Positions 17,005 through 25,155 of a stretch of DNA of 38,961 nt are shown in pieces. The stretch is from NCBI GenBank assembly GCA_029959545.1, contig JASCPH010000029.1, positions 1 to 38,961 on the forward strand, in the 5' to 3' direction. The notes under the pieces were generated by a model. The model did no database searches and was not told the origin of the DNA. It was given only the letters and a program-made list of their open reading frames with translations. The stretch's first letter is position 1, and each line of letters opens with the position of its first letter. This stretch comes from Microbacteriaceae bacterium PS02066. GTDB taxonomy: Bacteria > Actinomycetota > Actinomycetes > Actinomycetales > Microbacteriaceae. Position numbers and translations under genes: made by a program.

Positions 17005-17844
17005 ATGCTGCTGGCTTCCCCCTCCTACCTGCGCACTGCTGAGCTTCGCCTCCGCGGCTACACCCGCGCCACGATTCGGCACGCGCTCGACCGCGGCGAC
17101 CTCATCCGGGTGCGACGAGGGCGATACGTCTGGGGAGGTGTTCACGAGTCTCACCTCGTCGCTGCCAGGTGGGGCGGTCGTCTCGACTGTGTCTCGCTGC
17201 TCGGCGCATTCGGCGTCTTCGTCCTGTCCACGGACGAGGTCCACCTGCAGTTCGACCGCACGGACTCGCGCCTGCCGCAGCGTCACCGGAGAATACGAGC
17301 GCATTGGCGCGAGTCCGCGTGCGCCCGCGCCGACCTCCAGGCTGATCTCGTGGAGGCACTCGCCCAGGCATGCCGCTGTCAGCCGCCGAGGGTCGCCGTC
17401 GCGAGCCTCGACAGCGCCCTGCACCTGGGCCTGATTGATGGCGACGATCTCGATCGCGTCTTCGACCGACTTCCCCAGCGCTACAGGCCGCTGCGAAAGC
17501 TCATCGATGCGCGAGCCGAAGCGGGCTCGGAGACGCTCGTGCGGTTGATGCTGCGGAGCATGGGCTACCGTCCCTCGCTGCAGATCAGGCTTCGGGGCGT
17601 GGGGAGGGTGGATCTGCTCGTCGACGGATGGCTCATCGTCGAGTGCGACAGCCGCGCGTTCCACGGCGACGTGGCACAGCAGATCCGAGACCGACGTCGC
17701 GACCTCGCCGCAGCCGAGTTGGGATACGTCACTCTCCGCATCCTTGCGGAGGATGTCTTCCACCGACCGGATGCGGTGCGTGCCGCGCTCGGTGCGGTTC
17801 TCGCACGCAAACCTCGCGGAAGCTCCCGCGCCTCGAGCGACTGA
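17005..17844 (+). CDS. Predicted nuclease, AbiEi-like N-terminus plus DUF559/Vsr-like domain (gene B)
   Basis: 279-residue paralogue of the genes at 86-1063 and 35125-36039. The N-terminus (YTRATIRHALDRGDLIRVRRGRYV) is the AbiEi-like helix-turn-helix/wing segment. The C-terminal PD-(D/E)XK-like domain shows Glu176 (GSETLVRLML), Asp203 (GRVDLLVDG) and Glu213-x-Asp215 (LIVECDSRAFH), then DRRRDLAAAELGYVTLRI as in DUF559 proteins. I chose ATG 17005 because GAGG lies 8 nt upstream and the conserved region begins soon after; the 117-residue upstream extension reads through the family B hairpins and is not believable as protein. No toxin partner is adjacent. DNA or RNA cleavage is inferred from the fold; the target is unknown. 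Confidence 0.75.
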   Translation: MLLASPSYLRTAELRLRGYTRATIRHALDRGDLIRVRRGRYVWGGVHESHLVAARWGGRLDCVSLLGAFGVFVLSTDEVHLQFDRTDSRLPQRHRRIRAHWRESACARADLQADLVEALAQACRCQPPRVAVASLDSALHLGLIDGDDLDRVFDRLPQRYRPLRKLIDARAEAGSETLVRLMLRSMGYRPSLQIRLRGVGRVDLLVDGWLIVECDSRAFHGDVAQQIRDRRRDLAAAELGYVTLRILAEDVFHRPDAVRAALGAVLARKPRGSSRASSD

Positions 17845-17938
17845 GCGCTGCCGCGCGCGGCTGACCGAGCTGGAGGCTCGAGCGCGGGTCGGCGCGCTTC
17901 CGATACCCGCTACGCGCGGGCACCGACCGGGGGGAGCT

Positions 17939-18150
17939 CGAACTCCTGCAACTTCGGGCTACGGGGACGCGTGGCGGCCGGAGCGGTGCGCATCCGCAGG
18001 AGTTCGTGCCGGGTGCCGTCGAGGCGACCCCGCCCACGCCGTGAGCATGCCGACGCCCGCGCCGGTCTACGGAGCGCGGACCGAACTCCTACAATCCGTC
18101 ACGTCTGGCTTTGGTGGGGAGCTCAGGAGGCGGGTTTGCAGGAGTTCGGG
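17939..18150. repeat. Family B hairpins B3 and B4, right of nuclease gene B
   Basis: Mirror of the left cluster: B3 has arms at 17939-17950 and 17996-18006 (CGAACTCCTGCA ... GCAGGAGTTCG); B4 has arms at 18082-18093 (CGAACTCCTACA, one change) and 18137-18148. Unit lengths are ~68-69 nt as on the left. The B3 and B4 loops differ from the left loops. Together with 16678-16876, four hairpins bracket a single gene, two on each side. B4 abuts the 3' end of trpS. Confidence 0.9.
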
Positions 18151-18155
18151 CCGCC

Positions 18156-18169
18156 GGCCCCGCCGGGCC
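18156..18169. terminator. Possible trpS terminator
   Basis: GGCCC-CGCC-GGGCC forms a short strong stem within a GC-only stretch 16 bp beyond the trpS stop codon. There is no T run; weak evidence only. Confidence 0.3.
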
Positions 18170-18185
18170 GCCGGCGACGGTGGCG

Positions 18186-19190
18186 TCAGCTGCGGCGGAG
18201 CAGGCCGATGCGGTCGTAAACGTCGCCGAGGGTCTGCTCCGCGACGGCAGAGGCCTTCTGCGCGTTGACGGCCAGGGCGCGGTCGAGTTCGGCGGGGTCG
18301 TCGAGCATGGCCAAGGCGCGCTCGCGCACCGGGCCGAACTCCGACACGACGACCTCGGCCAGCGCCTTCTTGAAGTCGCCGTAGCCGCGGCCCGCGAACT
18401 CGTCCTCGATGGCGGGGATCTGGCGACCCGTGAGGGCGGCGAAGATCACGAGCAGGTTCGAGACGCCGGGCTTGGTCTCGCGGTCGTAGCGCACCACGCC
18501 CTCGGAGTCGGTCACTGCGCGCATGATCTTCTTCGCGCTGACCGCCGGGTCGTCCAGCAGCCACAGCACACCCGCGTCGGACTCCGCGGACTTCGACATC
18601 TTCGACGTCGGGTTCTGCAGGTCGTAGATGCGGGCCGTGTCCTGCTGGATGACGGGGGTCGGCACGGTGAAGGTCTTGCCGTAGCGCGCGTTGAAACGCT
18701 CGGCCAGGTCGCGGGTCAGCTCGACGTGCTGCTTCTGGTCGTCGCCGACAGGCACGACGTTGGTCTGGTACAGCAGGATGTCGGCCGCCATGAGCACCGG
18801 GTAGGTGAACAGGCCCACGTTGGTCGCGTCGCTGCCGTAGCGCTGCGACTTGTCCTTGAACTGCGTCATGCGGCCGGCCTCGCCGAAGCCGGTGATCGTC
18901 GACAAGACCCAGGCGAGCTCGGCGTGCGCAGGAACGTGCGACTGCACGTACAGCGCCGACTTCGAGGGCTCGATTCCGGCTGCAATGTACTGGGCGGCCG
19001 TGCGCCGGGTCTTCGCGCGGAGCTCGGCCGGGTCGTTCGGCTGCGTCAGCGCGTGCAGATCGACGACGGAGAAGAACGCGTCGTACGACTCCTGCAGGTC
19101 GCGCCACTGCAGCAGTGCCCCGATGTAGTTGCCGATCTGGAGGGAATCGGCCGAGGGCTGCATTCCGGAGTACAGGCGCGCTTTGCTCAC
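18186..19190 (-). CDS. trpS: Tryptophanyl-tRNA synthetase
   Basis: 334-residue class I aminoacyl-tRNA synthetase charging tRNA-Trp. The N-terminal ARLYSGMQPSADSLQIGNYIGAL carries the HIGH-equivalent motif, DLHALTQP follows, and KMSKS is intact near residue 200 (NPTSKMSKSAESDAG). The length matches bacterial TrpRS. It starts with GTG at 19190 with no Shine-Dalgarno; TAGAAT lies exactly 6 nt upstream, so the mRNA is probably leaderless. Its 3' end adjoins the family B hairpins. Confidence 0.97.
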   Translation of the reverse strand: MSKARLYSGMQPSADSLQIGNYIGALLQWRDLQESYDAFFSVVDLHALTQPNDPAELRAKTRRTAAQYIAAGIEPSKSALYVQSHVPAHAELAWVLSTITGFGEAGRMTQFKDKSQRYGSDATNVGLFTYPVLMAADILLYQTNVVPVGDDQKQHVELTRDLAERFNARYGKTFTVPTPVIQQDTARIYDLQNPTSKMSKSAESDAGVLWLLDDPAVSAKKIMRAVTDSEGVVRYDRETKPGVSNLLVIFAALTGRQIPAIEDEFAGRGYGDFKKALAEVVVSEFGPVRERALAMLDDPAELDRALAVNAQKASAVAEQTLGDVYDRIGLLRRS

Positions 19191-19196
19191 CCGTCG

Positions 19197-19202
19197 ATTC
19201 TA
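19197..19202 (-). promoter_or_regulatory. -10 element of leaderless trpS promoter
   Basis: On the minus strand TAGAAT-CGACGG-GTG: a good -10 hexamer ends 6 nt before the GTG start. Confidence 0.5.
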
Positions 19203-19229
19203 CGGACCCGGATGCGGTGCGCCGTCGCC

Positions 19230-20108
19230 TCAGGCGCCCAGCCGGTAGTCGGCCACCACGGGGGCGTGATCGCTCCACCGCTCGGCGTAGGACGCCGCCC
19301 GCGCCACCCGGTAATCGGCCACTCGTGTCGCGAGGGTGGGCGTGGCCATGTGGTAGTCGATGCGCCAGCCGGTGTCGTTGTCGAAGGCCTGGCCGCGGTT
19401 GGACCACCACGTGTACGGGCCGTCCACCTCGCCGGCGAAGCGGCGCCCCACATCGACCCAGCCGAGCCCGACACCCTCGACACCGTCGACGCCGGTCACC
19501 AGGGACCCGGCATCGCCGAAGAAACGGTCGAAGTACGAGCGCTCGCGGGGGAGGAAGCCCGCCTTCTTCTGGTTGCCGCGCCAGTTCTTGATGTCGAACG
19601 GACGATGCCCGACGTTGAGGTCACCGGTGACGAGCGCCAGCGCGTCGTTCTGCGCCAGCTCGACGAGGCGCACGCTCATCGCATCGAGGAATCCGTACTT
19701 CGCGTCCTGCCGGGGAGTGCCGTCTTCGCCGGAGTGCACGTAGGCGCTGACCACGGTGAGCTGCTCGCCGTCGACCTCGACGTCGGCCTCGATCCACCGG
19801 CCGCGCGAGTCGACGCTCTCGTCGCCGAGTTCGATGCGGGATGCGGTGATCGGGATGCGGCTGGCCACCGCCACTCCGGAGCGCCCCTTGGTGAGCGACT
19901 CGTCGTGAACGAGCTCCCAACCCGGCAGCGCGCTCTCCAGATGAGCGATCTCGGCGCGCACCTCTTGCAGCGTCAGGATGTCGACATCGGCACTGTCGAG
20001 CCAGCCCGCCATGCCGTTTCTCACCGCGGCGCGGATTCCGTTGACGTTGACTGAGGCGATGCGGAGGGTTCGTGACACGCCTTTCAGCGTATCCGGGGCC
20101 ACCGACAT
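19230..20108 (-). CDS. xthA: Exodeoxyribonuclease III / AP endonuclease
   Basis: 292-residue member of the ExoIII/AP endonuclease family, acting in base-excision repair at abasic sites. Metal and catalytic motifs: SVNVNGIRA (Asn), LQEVRAE (Glu), the catalytic TGDLNVGHRP (Asp, Asn), and the C-terminal WSDHAPV (Asp-His). ATG 20108 lies 6 nt after the stop of the upstream gene, so translational coupling is plausible; a GTG at 20078 (VSRTLRIAS) is an alternative that starts nearer the conserved region but has AAAGG too close. Confidence 0.95.
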   Translation of the reverse strand: MSVAPDTLKGVSRTLRIASVNVNGIRAAVRNGMAGWLDSADVDILTLQEVRAEIAHLESALPGWELVHDESLTKGRSGVAVASRIPITASRIELGDESVDSRGRWIEADVEVDGEQLTVVSAYVHSGEDGTPRQDAKYGFLDAMSVRLVELAQNDALALVTGDLNVGHRPFDIKNWRGNQKKAGFLPRERSYFDRFFGDAGSLVTGVDGVEGVGLGWVDVGRRFAGEVDGPYTWWSNRGQAFDNDTGWRIDYHMATPTLATRVADYRVARAASYAERWSDHAPVVADYRLGA

Positions 20109-20114
20109 GGATGC

Positions 20115-21347
20115 TCAGTCGAGGAAGTGCCGGAACCTGGGCCGAGTGGTCAACGCCGCGACGGCGGCGGCGGCCGCATCCCGTTCCTCGATCGCTCGCT
20201 CGACGCGCCGCCGGGCGGCGGGACGCTGCCACCACGATGCGTGGCGGGCGCGCTCGCGCGCCTCGCGCAGGCGCACCTGGGCGGCGACCGACAGCGCGTG
20301 CAGTTCCAGTGCTTCGCGCTCGGCATCGCTCAGCTCGACCAGCGGCAGGTCGCGATCCGATGTGGACACCGCGATCCACGCCGCGGCCACGAGGATCACG
20401 ATGCCGGTGATCCGGAACCACAGCAGGAACCCGATGAAGATGGCGAAGGTCGCGATGAGCGGGTTGCTCGGCGTGTATCGCAGCAGGAGACCGGCGCCCA
20501 CCTGCAGCAGGGCGAGAGCAGCGCCGCCGAGGATAGACCCCGGCCAGATGCGGCGCCAACGCAGCGACGCGCCGGTCAGGAAACGGAAGAGCAGGGCGAG
20601 CGCGACAGCGTTGACCAGGAACGCGACCACCAGGCTGAGCGCGCGCGCGAGGATGGTCGACCACGTCGAGTCCGGCTGCCACTGCAGGATGCCGGCCAGC
20701 AGATCCAGCGCCCAGGTGGTGATCTGCACGAGCATCCAGCCTGCGAGCAGCGCGATGCCGAACAGTGCGGCGGCCAGGAGGTCCCGGGCCTTCAGCATGA
20801 GGTAGCTGCGGGAGTCGAAGGGCAGGCCGAATGTGTCGCGCACCGCGCGACGGGTGTAGGTGATGAACCCGATGGCCGTCCAGATGACTACCACGAGCGC
20901 GATCGCTCCGGTCACCGGCAGCAGGCCTCCGCTGCTCTGCGAGGCGACCGCCTCGACCTGGCTCGGCTTGACCAGTCCGCTCTCGCTGATGAGGGCGGGG
21001 ATGTAGCTGTTGACGATGTCGATCAGCTGGTGCACGGCCGCGTCGTCGCCCCCGAGCCAGACCCCGACCGCCGCGGCCGCGAGGTAGATGCCGGCGAAGA
21101 TCGCGAACAGGGACTGGTAGCTGACGCCGGCGGCCAACAGGAAGCCGTTGTGCTGGAGGAAGTGCCGCCAGACCCGGATGGGGAACCAGGCGAGGGTGCG
21201 GCGGGTGAGTTCCGTCGCCTTCTCGATCGGCTCATCCAGACGTTCGCGCAGGTTCGCCTGCGCCGAATCCCACCGCTCGCGCAAGGAGCTCTCGTCTTGG
21301 GGCAGCACGAATCGCACGTCGGCGTGTTCCTCCGCAGCTCGCCTCAC
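20115..21347 (-). CDS. YihY/BrkB-family inner membrane protein
   Basis: 410-residue protein of the YihY/virulence factor BrkB family, whose biochemical role is not settled (once wrongly called RNase BN). About six membrane helices lie between residues 60 and 330; the family's typical FLQHNGFLLAAGVSYQSLFAIF opens the first, and LIATFAIFIGFLLWFRITGIVILVAA lies near the end. The C-terminal ~80 residues are cytoplasmic, charged and Ala/Arg-rich, probably helical. The GTG start at 21347 has TAGGGT exactly 6 nt upstream, which points to a leaderless mRNA, although the GAGGG between could serve as a poor ribosome site. Upstream of xthA in the same direction. Confidence 0.9.
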   Translation of the reverse strand: MRRAAEEHADVRFVLPQDESSLRERWDSAQANLRERLDEPIEKATELTRRTLAWFPIRVWRHFLQHNGFLLAAGVSYQSLFAIFAGIYLAAAAVGVWLGGDDAAVHQLIDIVNSYIPALISESGLVKPSQVEAVASQSSGGLLPVTGAIALVVVIWTAIGFITYTRRAVRDTFGLPFDSRSYLMLKARDLLAAALFGIALLAGWMLVQITTWALDLLAGILQWQPDSTWSTILARALSLVVAFLVNAVALALLFRFLTGASLRWRRIWPGSILGGAALALLQVGAGLLLRYTPSNPLIATFAIFIGFLLWFRITGIVILVAAAWIAVSTSDRDLPLVELSDAEREALELHALSVAAQVRLREARERARHASWWQRPAARRRVERAIEERDAAAAAVAALTTRPRFRHFLD

Positions 21348-21353
21348 GCCCTC

Positions 21354-21359
21354 ACCCTA
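21354..21359 (-). promoter_or_regulatory. -10 element of leaderless yihY-like promoter
   Basis: On the minus strand TAGGGT-GAGGGC-GTG: -10-like hexamer with the same 6-nt spacing as at ramB and trpS. Confidence 0.4.
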
Positions 21360-21390
21360 GCGAGATCGGGCGGCGAGGCTTCGCATCCGC

Positions 21391-22170
21391 TCAGCCGCGA
21401 AGGACCGCCTGCTTCACCTCGGCGATCGCCTTGGTCACCTGGATGCCGCGCGGGCAGGCCTCGGTGCAGTTGAAGGTGGTGCGGCAGCGCCACACGCCTT
21501 CCTTGTCGTTGAGGATGTCCAGACGCACATCGCCGGCGTCGTCGCGCGAGTCGAAGATGAAGCGGTGTGCGTTGACGATGGCGGCGGGGCCGAAGTACTG
21601 GCCGTCGGTCCAGAACACGGGGCACGACGAGGTGCACGCGGCACAGAGGATGCACTTCGTGGTGTCGTCGAAGCGCTCGCGGTCGACGATCGACTGCACC
21701 CGCTCCTTGCCCTTCTCGGGCGTGGAGTTCGCGATCAGGAACGGCTGCACCTCGCGGTAGGACGCGAAGAAGGGCTCCATGTCGACGATGAGGTCCTTCT
21801 CCAGCGGCAGGCCCTTGATCGCCTCGACGTAGATGGGCTTCGAGATGTCGAGGTCCTTGATCAGCGTCTTGCAGGCGAGGCGGTTGCGACCGTTGATGCG
21901 CATGGCGTCCGAGCCGCAGATGCCGTGGGCGCACGAACGGCGGAAGGCGAGCGAACCGTCGACCTCCCACTTGATCTTGTGCAGGGCGTCGAGCACGCGG
22001 TCGGTGGAGTAGACCTCGACGTCGTAGTCGACCCAGCGCGGCTCCTCGTCCAGCTCCGGGTTGAACCGGCGCACGATGAAGGTGACCAGGAACGCCTGGA
22101 TGCCGGAGTCGTTGGTCTCCTGCACCTCGGGGGCCTCGGTGGTGGTCTCGGCGATGGCGGTGGCGGCCAT
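21391..22170 (-). CDS. sdhB: Succinate dehydrogenase iron-sulfur subunit
   Basis: 259-residue SdhB carrying electrons from SdhA to quinone. Cysteine motifs for the three clusters are present: SCAHGICGSDAM (2Fe-2S, with an upstream Cys-poor but typical RSC start), CILCAACTSSCPV and CTEACPRGI (4Fe-4S and 3Fe-4S). I chose ATG 22170 (MAATAIAET; AGGAAG 8 nt upstream), which is 2 nt after the sdhA stop. Last gene of sdhCDAB. Confidence 0.97.
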   Translation of the reverse strand: MAATAIAETTTEAPEVQETNDSGIQAFLVTFIVRRFNPELDEEPRWVDYDVEVYSTDRVLDALHKIKWEVDGSLAFRRSCAHGICGSDAMRINGRNRLACKTLIKDLDISKPIYVEAIKGLPLEKDLIVDMEPFFASYREVQPFLIANSTPEKGKERVQSIVDRERFDDTTKCILCAACTSSCPVFWTDGQYFGPAAIVNAHRFIFDSRDDAGDVRLDILNDKEGVWRCRTTFNCTEACPRGIQVTKAIAEVKQAVLRG

Positions 22171-22172
22171 GC

Positions 22173-24002
22173 TCAGTACTTCCTCTCCAGCGGCGGGTAG
22201 CGCAGTTCCCCGGCCTCGTTCTTGGTGAAGACGACCGGCTTCCAATCGAGGCGGATGTGGTCCTCCGGGTGCGAGGAGTGCGCATCGCCCGACAGGTAGG
22301 ACATCGTGTGCTTCATGTAGTTCTCGTCGTCACGCGTCGGGTAGTCGTCGCGCATGTGGCCCCCGCGGCTCTCCTTGCGGTTGCGCGCGGCGACGGCAAC
22401 GACCTCGGCGATGTCGAGGAGGAAGCCGAGCTCGACCGCCTCGAGCAGATCGGTGTTGTACCGCTTGCCCTTGTCATCGACGTGGATGTTCTTGTAGCGC
22501 TCACGCAGTTCGGCGATGACGAGCATGACCTCACCGAGGGACTGGTCGGTGCGGAACACCTGGGCCTTGCGGTCCATCTCGTCCTGGAGCGTCTTGCGCA
22601 GCACGGCGATGCGCTCGGTGCCGGGGTTGTTGCGCAGACCCTCGATCATCTCGCGCACCTCGCGGGCCGGGTCCTCGGGAAGCGGGACGAACTCGGCGCC
22701 GCTCTGGACGTACTTCACCGCGTTGCGTCCGGCGCGCTTTCCGAACACGTTGATGTCGAGCAGGGAGTTGGTGCCGAGGCGGTTGGAGCCGTGCACCGAG
22801 ACGCACGCGCACTCGCCCGCGGCGTAGAGACCGGGAACGACGGTGTCGTTGTCGCTCAGGACCTCGGCCTCGATGTTGGTCGGGATGCCGCCCATGGCGT
22901 AGTGCGCCGTCGGCATCACCGGCACGGGCTCGACGACCGGGTCGACGCCGAGATAGGTACGGGCGAACTCGGTGATGTCGGGCAGCTTGGTCTCGAGAAC
23001 CTCCGCCCCCAGGTGCGTGCAGTCCAGGAGCACGTAGTCCTTGTGTGGACCGGCGCCGCGACCCTCCTCGACCTCCTGCACCATGCAGCGGCTGACGATG
23101 TCGCGCGGCGCGAGGTCCTTGATGGTCGGCGCGTAGCGCTCCATGAAACGCTCGCCCGAGGCGTTGCGCAGGATGGCGCCTTCTCCGCGCGCTCCTTCGG
23201 TGAGCAGGATGCCAAGGCCGGCAAGGCCGGTCGGGTGGAACTGGAAGAACTCCATGTCCTCCAGCGGGAGTCCCTTGCGCCAGACGATGCCGACGCCGTC
23301 ACCGGTGAGGGTGTGGGCGTTGGAGGTGGTCTTGAAGATCTTGCCGAAGCCGCCCGTGGCGAACACGACGGCCTTCGACTGGAACACGTGCAGATCGCCG
23401 GTGGCCAGCTCGTACGCGACGACGCCGGCGACCTTCGTGGCGCCGTCGTCGTCGACCGTGATCAGATCGAGCACGTAGAACTCGTTGAAGAAGTTGATGC
23501 CGAGCTTCACGCAGTTCTGGAACAGCGTCTGCAGGATCATGTGGCCGGTACGGTCGGCGGCGTAGCAGGCGCGACGCACCGGGCTCTTGCCGTGGTCGGC
23601 GGTGTGGCCGCCGAAACGGCGCTGGTCGATCTTGCCGTCGGGGGTGCGGTTGAACGGCAGGCCCATGTTCTCGAGGTCGATGACCGCGTCGATGGCCTCC
23701 TTGGCGAGGATCTCCGCCGCATCCTGGTCGACGAGGTAGTCGCCGCCCTTGATCGTGTCGAAGGTGTGCCACTCCCAGGAGTCCTCTTCGACGTTGGCGA
23801 GGGCCGCGGCCATACCGCCCTGCGCCGCACCCGTGTGCGAGCGGGTGGGGTAGAGCTTGGAGATGACGGCGGTCTTGGCGCCGGGGCCGGCCTCGATCGC
23901 CGCCCGCATCCCGGCGCCGCCGGCGCCGACGATCACGATGTCGAACTGGTGGTAGTAGACACCGTCCTTGACGACGGTGTCCGCGGTGGAGTGAGTGCTC
24001 AC
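22173..24002 (-). CDS. sdhA: Succinate dehydrogenase flavoprotein subunit
   Basis: 609-residue SdhA. The FAD-binding Rossmann segment [15 protein letters not shown] is at about 21-35; His56 in [11 protein letters not shown] is the expected covalent FAD site; HPTG and the catalytic-type [13 protein letters not shown] follow. It oxidises succinate to fumarate in the citric acid cycle and respiratory chain. GTG start at 24002, with AGAGGA about 9 nt upstream. Third gene of sdhCDAB. Confidence 0.97.
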   Translation of the reverse strand: MSTHSTADTVVKDGVYYHQFDIVIVGAGGAGMRAAIEAGPGAKTAVISKLYPTRSHTGAAQGGMAAALANVEEDSWEWHTFDTIKGGDYLVDQDAAEILAKEAIDAVIDLENMGLPFNRTPDGKIDQRRFGGHTADHGKSPVRRACYAADRTGHMILQTLFQNCVKLGINFFNEFYVLDLITVDDDGATKVAGVVAYELATGDLHVFQSKAVVFATGGFGKIFKTTSNAHTLTGDGVGIVWRKGLPLEDMEFFQFHPTGLAGLGILLTEGARGEGAILRNASGERFMERYAPTIKDLAPRDIVSRCMVQEVEEGRGAGPHKDYVLLDCTHLGAEVLETKLPDITEFARTYLGVDPVVEPVPVMPTAHYAMGGIPTNIEAEVLSDNDTVVPGLYAAGECACVSVHGSNRLGTNSLLDINVFGKRAGRNAVKYVQSGAEFVPLPEDPAREVREMIEGLRNNPGTERIAVLRKTLQDEMDRKAQVFRTDQSLGEVMLVIAELRERYKNIHVDDKGKRYNTDLLEAVELGFLLDIAEVVAVAARNRKESRGGHMRDDYPTRDDENYMKHTMSYLSGDAHSSHPEDHIRLDWKPVVFTKNEAGELRYPPLERKY

Positions 24003-24048
24003 AGGTGGGATTCCTCTTGTCTGTTCTGATCCGTGGGACGTGGCGTGC

Positions 24049-24492
24049 CTACTGGCACACCTCCCACATCACGCTGTCGCTGGTCACGCCGAGGCAGGGG
24101 TCGAAGGTGAAGACGACGAGCGTGCCGAGCAGGATCAGGAAGGCCGACACGATCCAGATCGCCCAGACGAGAACGCGCCGCGTGGTGGCGTGCGTGACGT
24201 AGTCGTTGACGATCGTGCGCATGCCGTTGCCGCCGTGGATGAGGGCGAGCCAGAGCATCGCGACATCCCACCACTGCCAGAACGGCGAGGAGAGCTTGCC
24301 GGCGACGAACGCGAAGTCGATCTGGCGGATGCCGTCGCCCGTCAGAAGGTTGACGAAGAGGTGTCCGAAGATCAGCACCACGAGCACGAGGCCGGAGGCG
24401 CGCATGTAGACCCAGCCCCACTTCTCGAGGTTGGGGCCCTTGCGCCGGGGGGCGGAGAACGGGCTGCGGGGATCGGCGATCGTCGCGCTCAT
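24049..24492 (-). CDS. sdhD: Succinate dehydrogenase membrane anchor subunit
   Basis: 147-residue hydrophobic subunit with three membrane helices: about 28-50 ([19 protein letters not shown], with a candidate haem His), 75-95 ([17 protein letters not shown]) and 108-130 ([21 protein letters not shown]). It anchors SdhAB and binds haem/quinone together with SdhC. Its ATG overlaps the sdhC stop by one base (TGATG). Confidence 0.93.
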   Translation of the reverse strand: MSATIADPRSPFSAPRRKGPNLEKWGWVYMRASGLVLVVLIFGHLFVNLLTGDGIRQIDFAFVAGKLSSPFWQWWDVAMLWLALIHGGNGMRTIVNDYVTHATTRRVLVWAIWIVSAFLILLGTLVVFTFDPCLGVTSDSVMWEVCQ

Positions 24493-24926
24493 CAGTGACC
24501 GCCTCCCGTCGCGGCGAAGACGTTCATGAGGTGGCGGGGGGCGAAGCCCAGCATCGTGACGGCCCAGAGGCCCAGCACGATCCACCAGAGCTGGCGCTGG
24601 TAGCGCGCGCCCTTCGACCAGAAGTCGACGACGATGATGCGCAGGCCGTTGTAGGCGTGGTACGCGATCGCGGCGACGAGCACGACCTCGCCGATGCCCA
24701 TCACCGGGTTCTTGTAGGTGCCGATGACCGCGTCGTACGCCTCGGGGGAGACGCGGATGAGGGCGGTGTCGAGCACGTGCACGAGGAGGAAGAAGAAGAT
24801 CGACACACCCGTGATGCGGTGCAGCACCCACGACCACATGCCCTCGTTGCCGCGGTACAGCGTTCCGCGCGGCGTCTTGGACGTCGTCTGAGCGAGCGAT
24901 GGTGTGACGCGTGCCGGTGCAGCCAC
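24492..24926 (-). CDS. sdhC: Succinate dehydrogenase cytochrome b subunit
   Basis: 144-residue cytochrome b556-type subunit with the family signature RGNEGMWSWVLHRITGVSIF near residue 30-50 and a second conserved His in HAYNGLR; three membrane helices. I chose GTG 24926 (VAAPARVTPSL) because GGGAGGA lies 5 nt upstream; the in-frame ATG at 24998 would add 24 Arg-rich residues across the leader and has no such site. First gene of sdhCDAB. Confidence 0.93.
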   Translation of the reverse strand: MAAPARVTPSLAQTTSKTPRGTLYRGNEGMWSWVLHRITGVSIFFFLLVHVLDTALIRVSPEAYDAVIGTYKNPVMGIGEVVLVAAIAYHAYNGLRIIVVDFWSKGARYQRQLWWIVLGLWAVTMLGFAPRHLMNVFAATGGGH

Positions 24927-25013
24927 GGTCGTCCTCCCTGATCGAACACGGTGGGGCAGGCGTTGCCCTTCGGGGTTTTTGCTGGTCCCCTGCGTCACGC
25001 GGGCGCTGCCGAC

Positions 25014-25019
25014 AGTGTA
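25014..25019 (-). promoter_or_regulatory. Probable -10 element of the sdh promoter
   Basis: TACACT on the minus strand, giving a leader of about 80 nt before sdhC; the same hexamer precedes the rib leader at 12955-12960. No good -35 is visible, which would fit an activator-dependent promoter. Confidence 0.4.
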
Positions 25020-25042
25020 TTCGCCGCAGCACGACGGCGCCC

Positions 25043-25059
25043 TTTAGGCGAACCTAACA
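25043..25059. promoter_or_regulatory. IdeR/DtxR-like iron box upstream of sdhCDAB
   Basis: Minus-strand TGTTAGGTTCGCCTAAA matches the core TTAGGTTAGCCTAA of DtxR/IdeR boxes except for one base. Relative to the TACACT -10 its centre would be near -44, a position more typical of activation than repression. Iron-dependent control of sdh is known in Corynebacterium and suits an enzyme with haem and three Fe-S clusters. Binding here is inferred. Confidence 0.6.
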
Positions 25060-25075
25060 ATCTCGACGTCGAGAT
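25060..25075. promoter_or_regulatory. Perfect 16-bp palindrome in the sdh-manC gap
   Basis: ATCTCGACGTCGAGAT directly abuts the IdeR-like box, between divergent sdhC and manC. Perfect symmetry and position argue for a dimeric regulator's operator; I do not recognise the factor. Confidence 0.5.
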
Positions 25076-25142
25076 AAATCGACCGGCGGCGCCGGTGGCT
25101 CGAGCGTTCGGCCGCCGACATTCGCGTGACATATGCCACGGA

Positions 25143-25148
25143 TAGGGT
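25143..25148 (+). promoter_or_regulatory. -10 element of leaderless manC promoter
   Basis: TAGGGT is followed by 7 nt (GTCGGGT) and then the ATG of manC. Confidence 0.4.
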
Positions 25149-25155
25149 GTCGGGT

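Noticed and set aside
16678..18150. Family B hairpins as integron attC sites
   Set aside because: Length and imperfect symmetry recall attC, but no GTTRRRY core pairs and no integrase are seen, and units come in pairs on both sides of a single gene.
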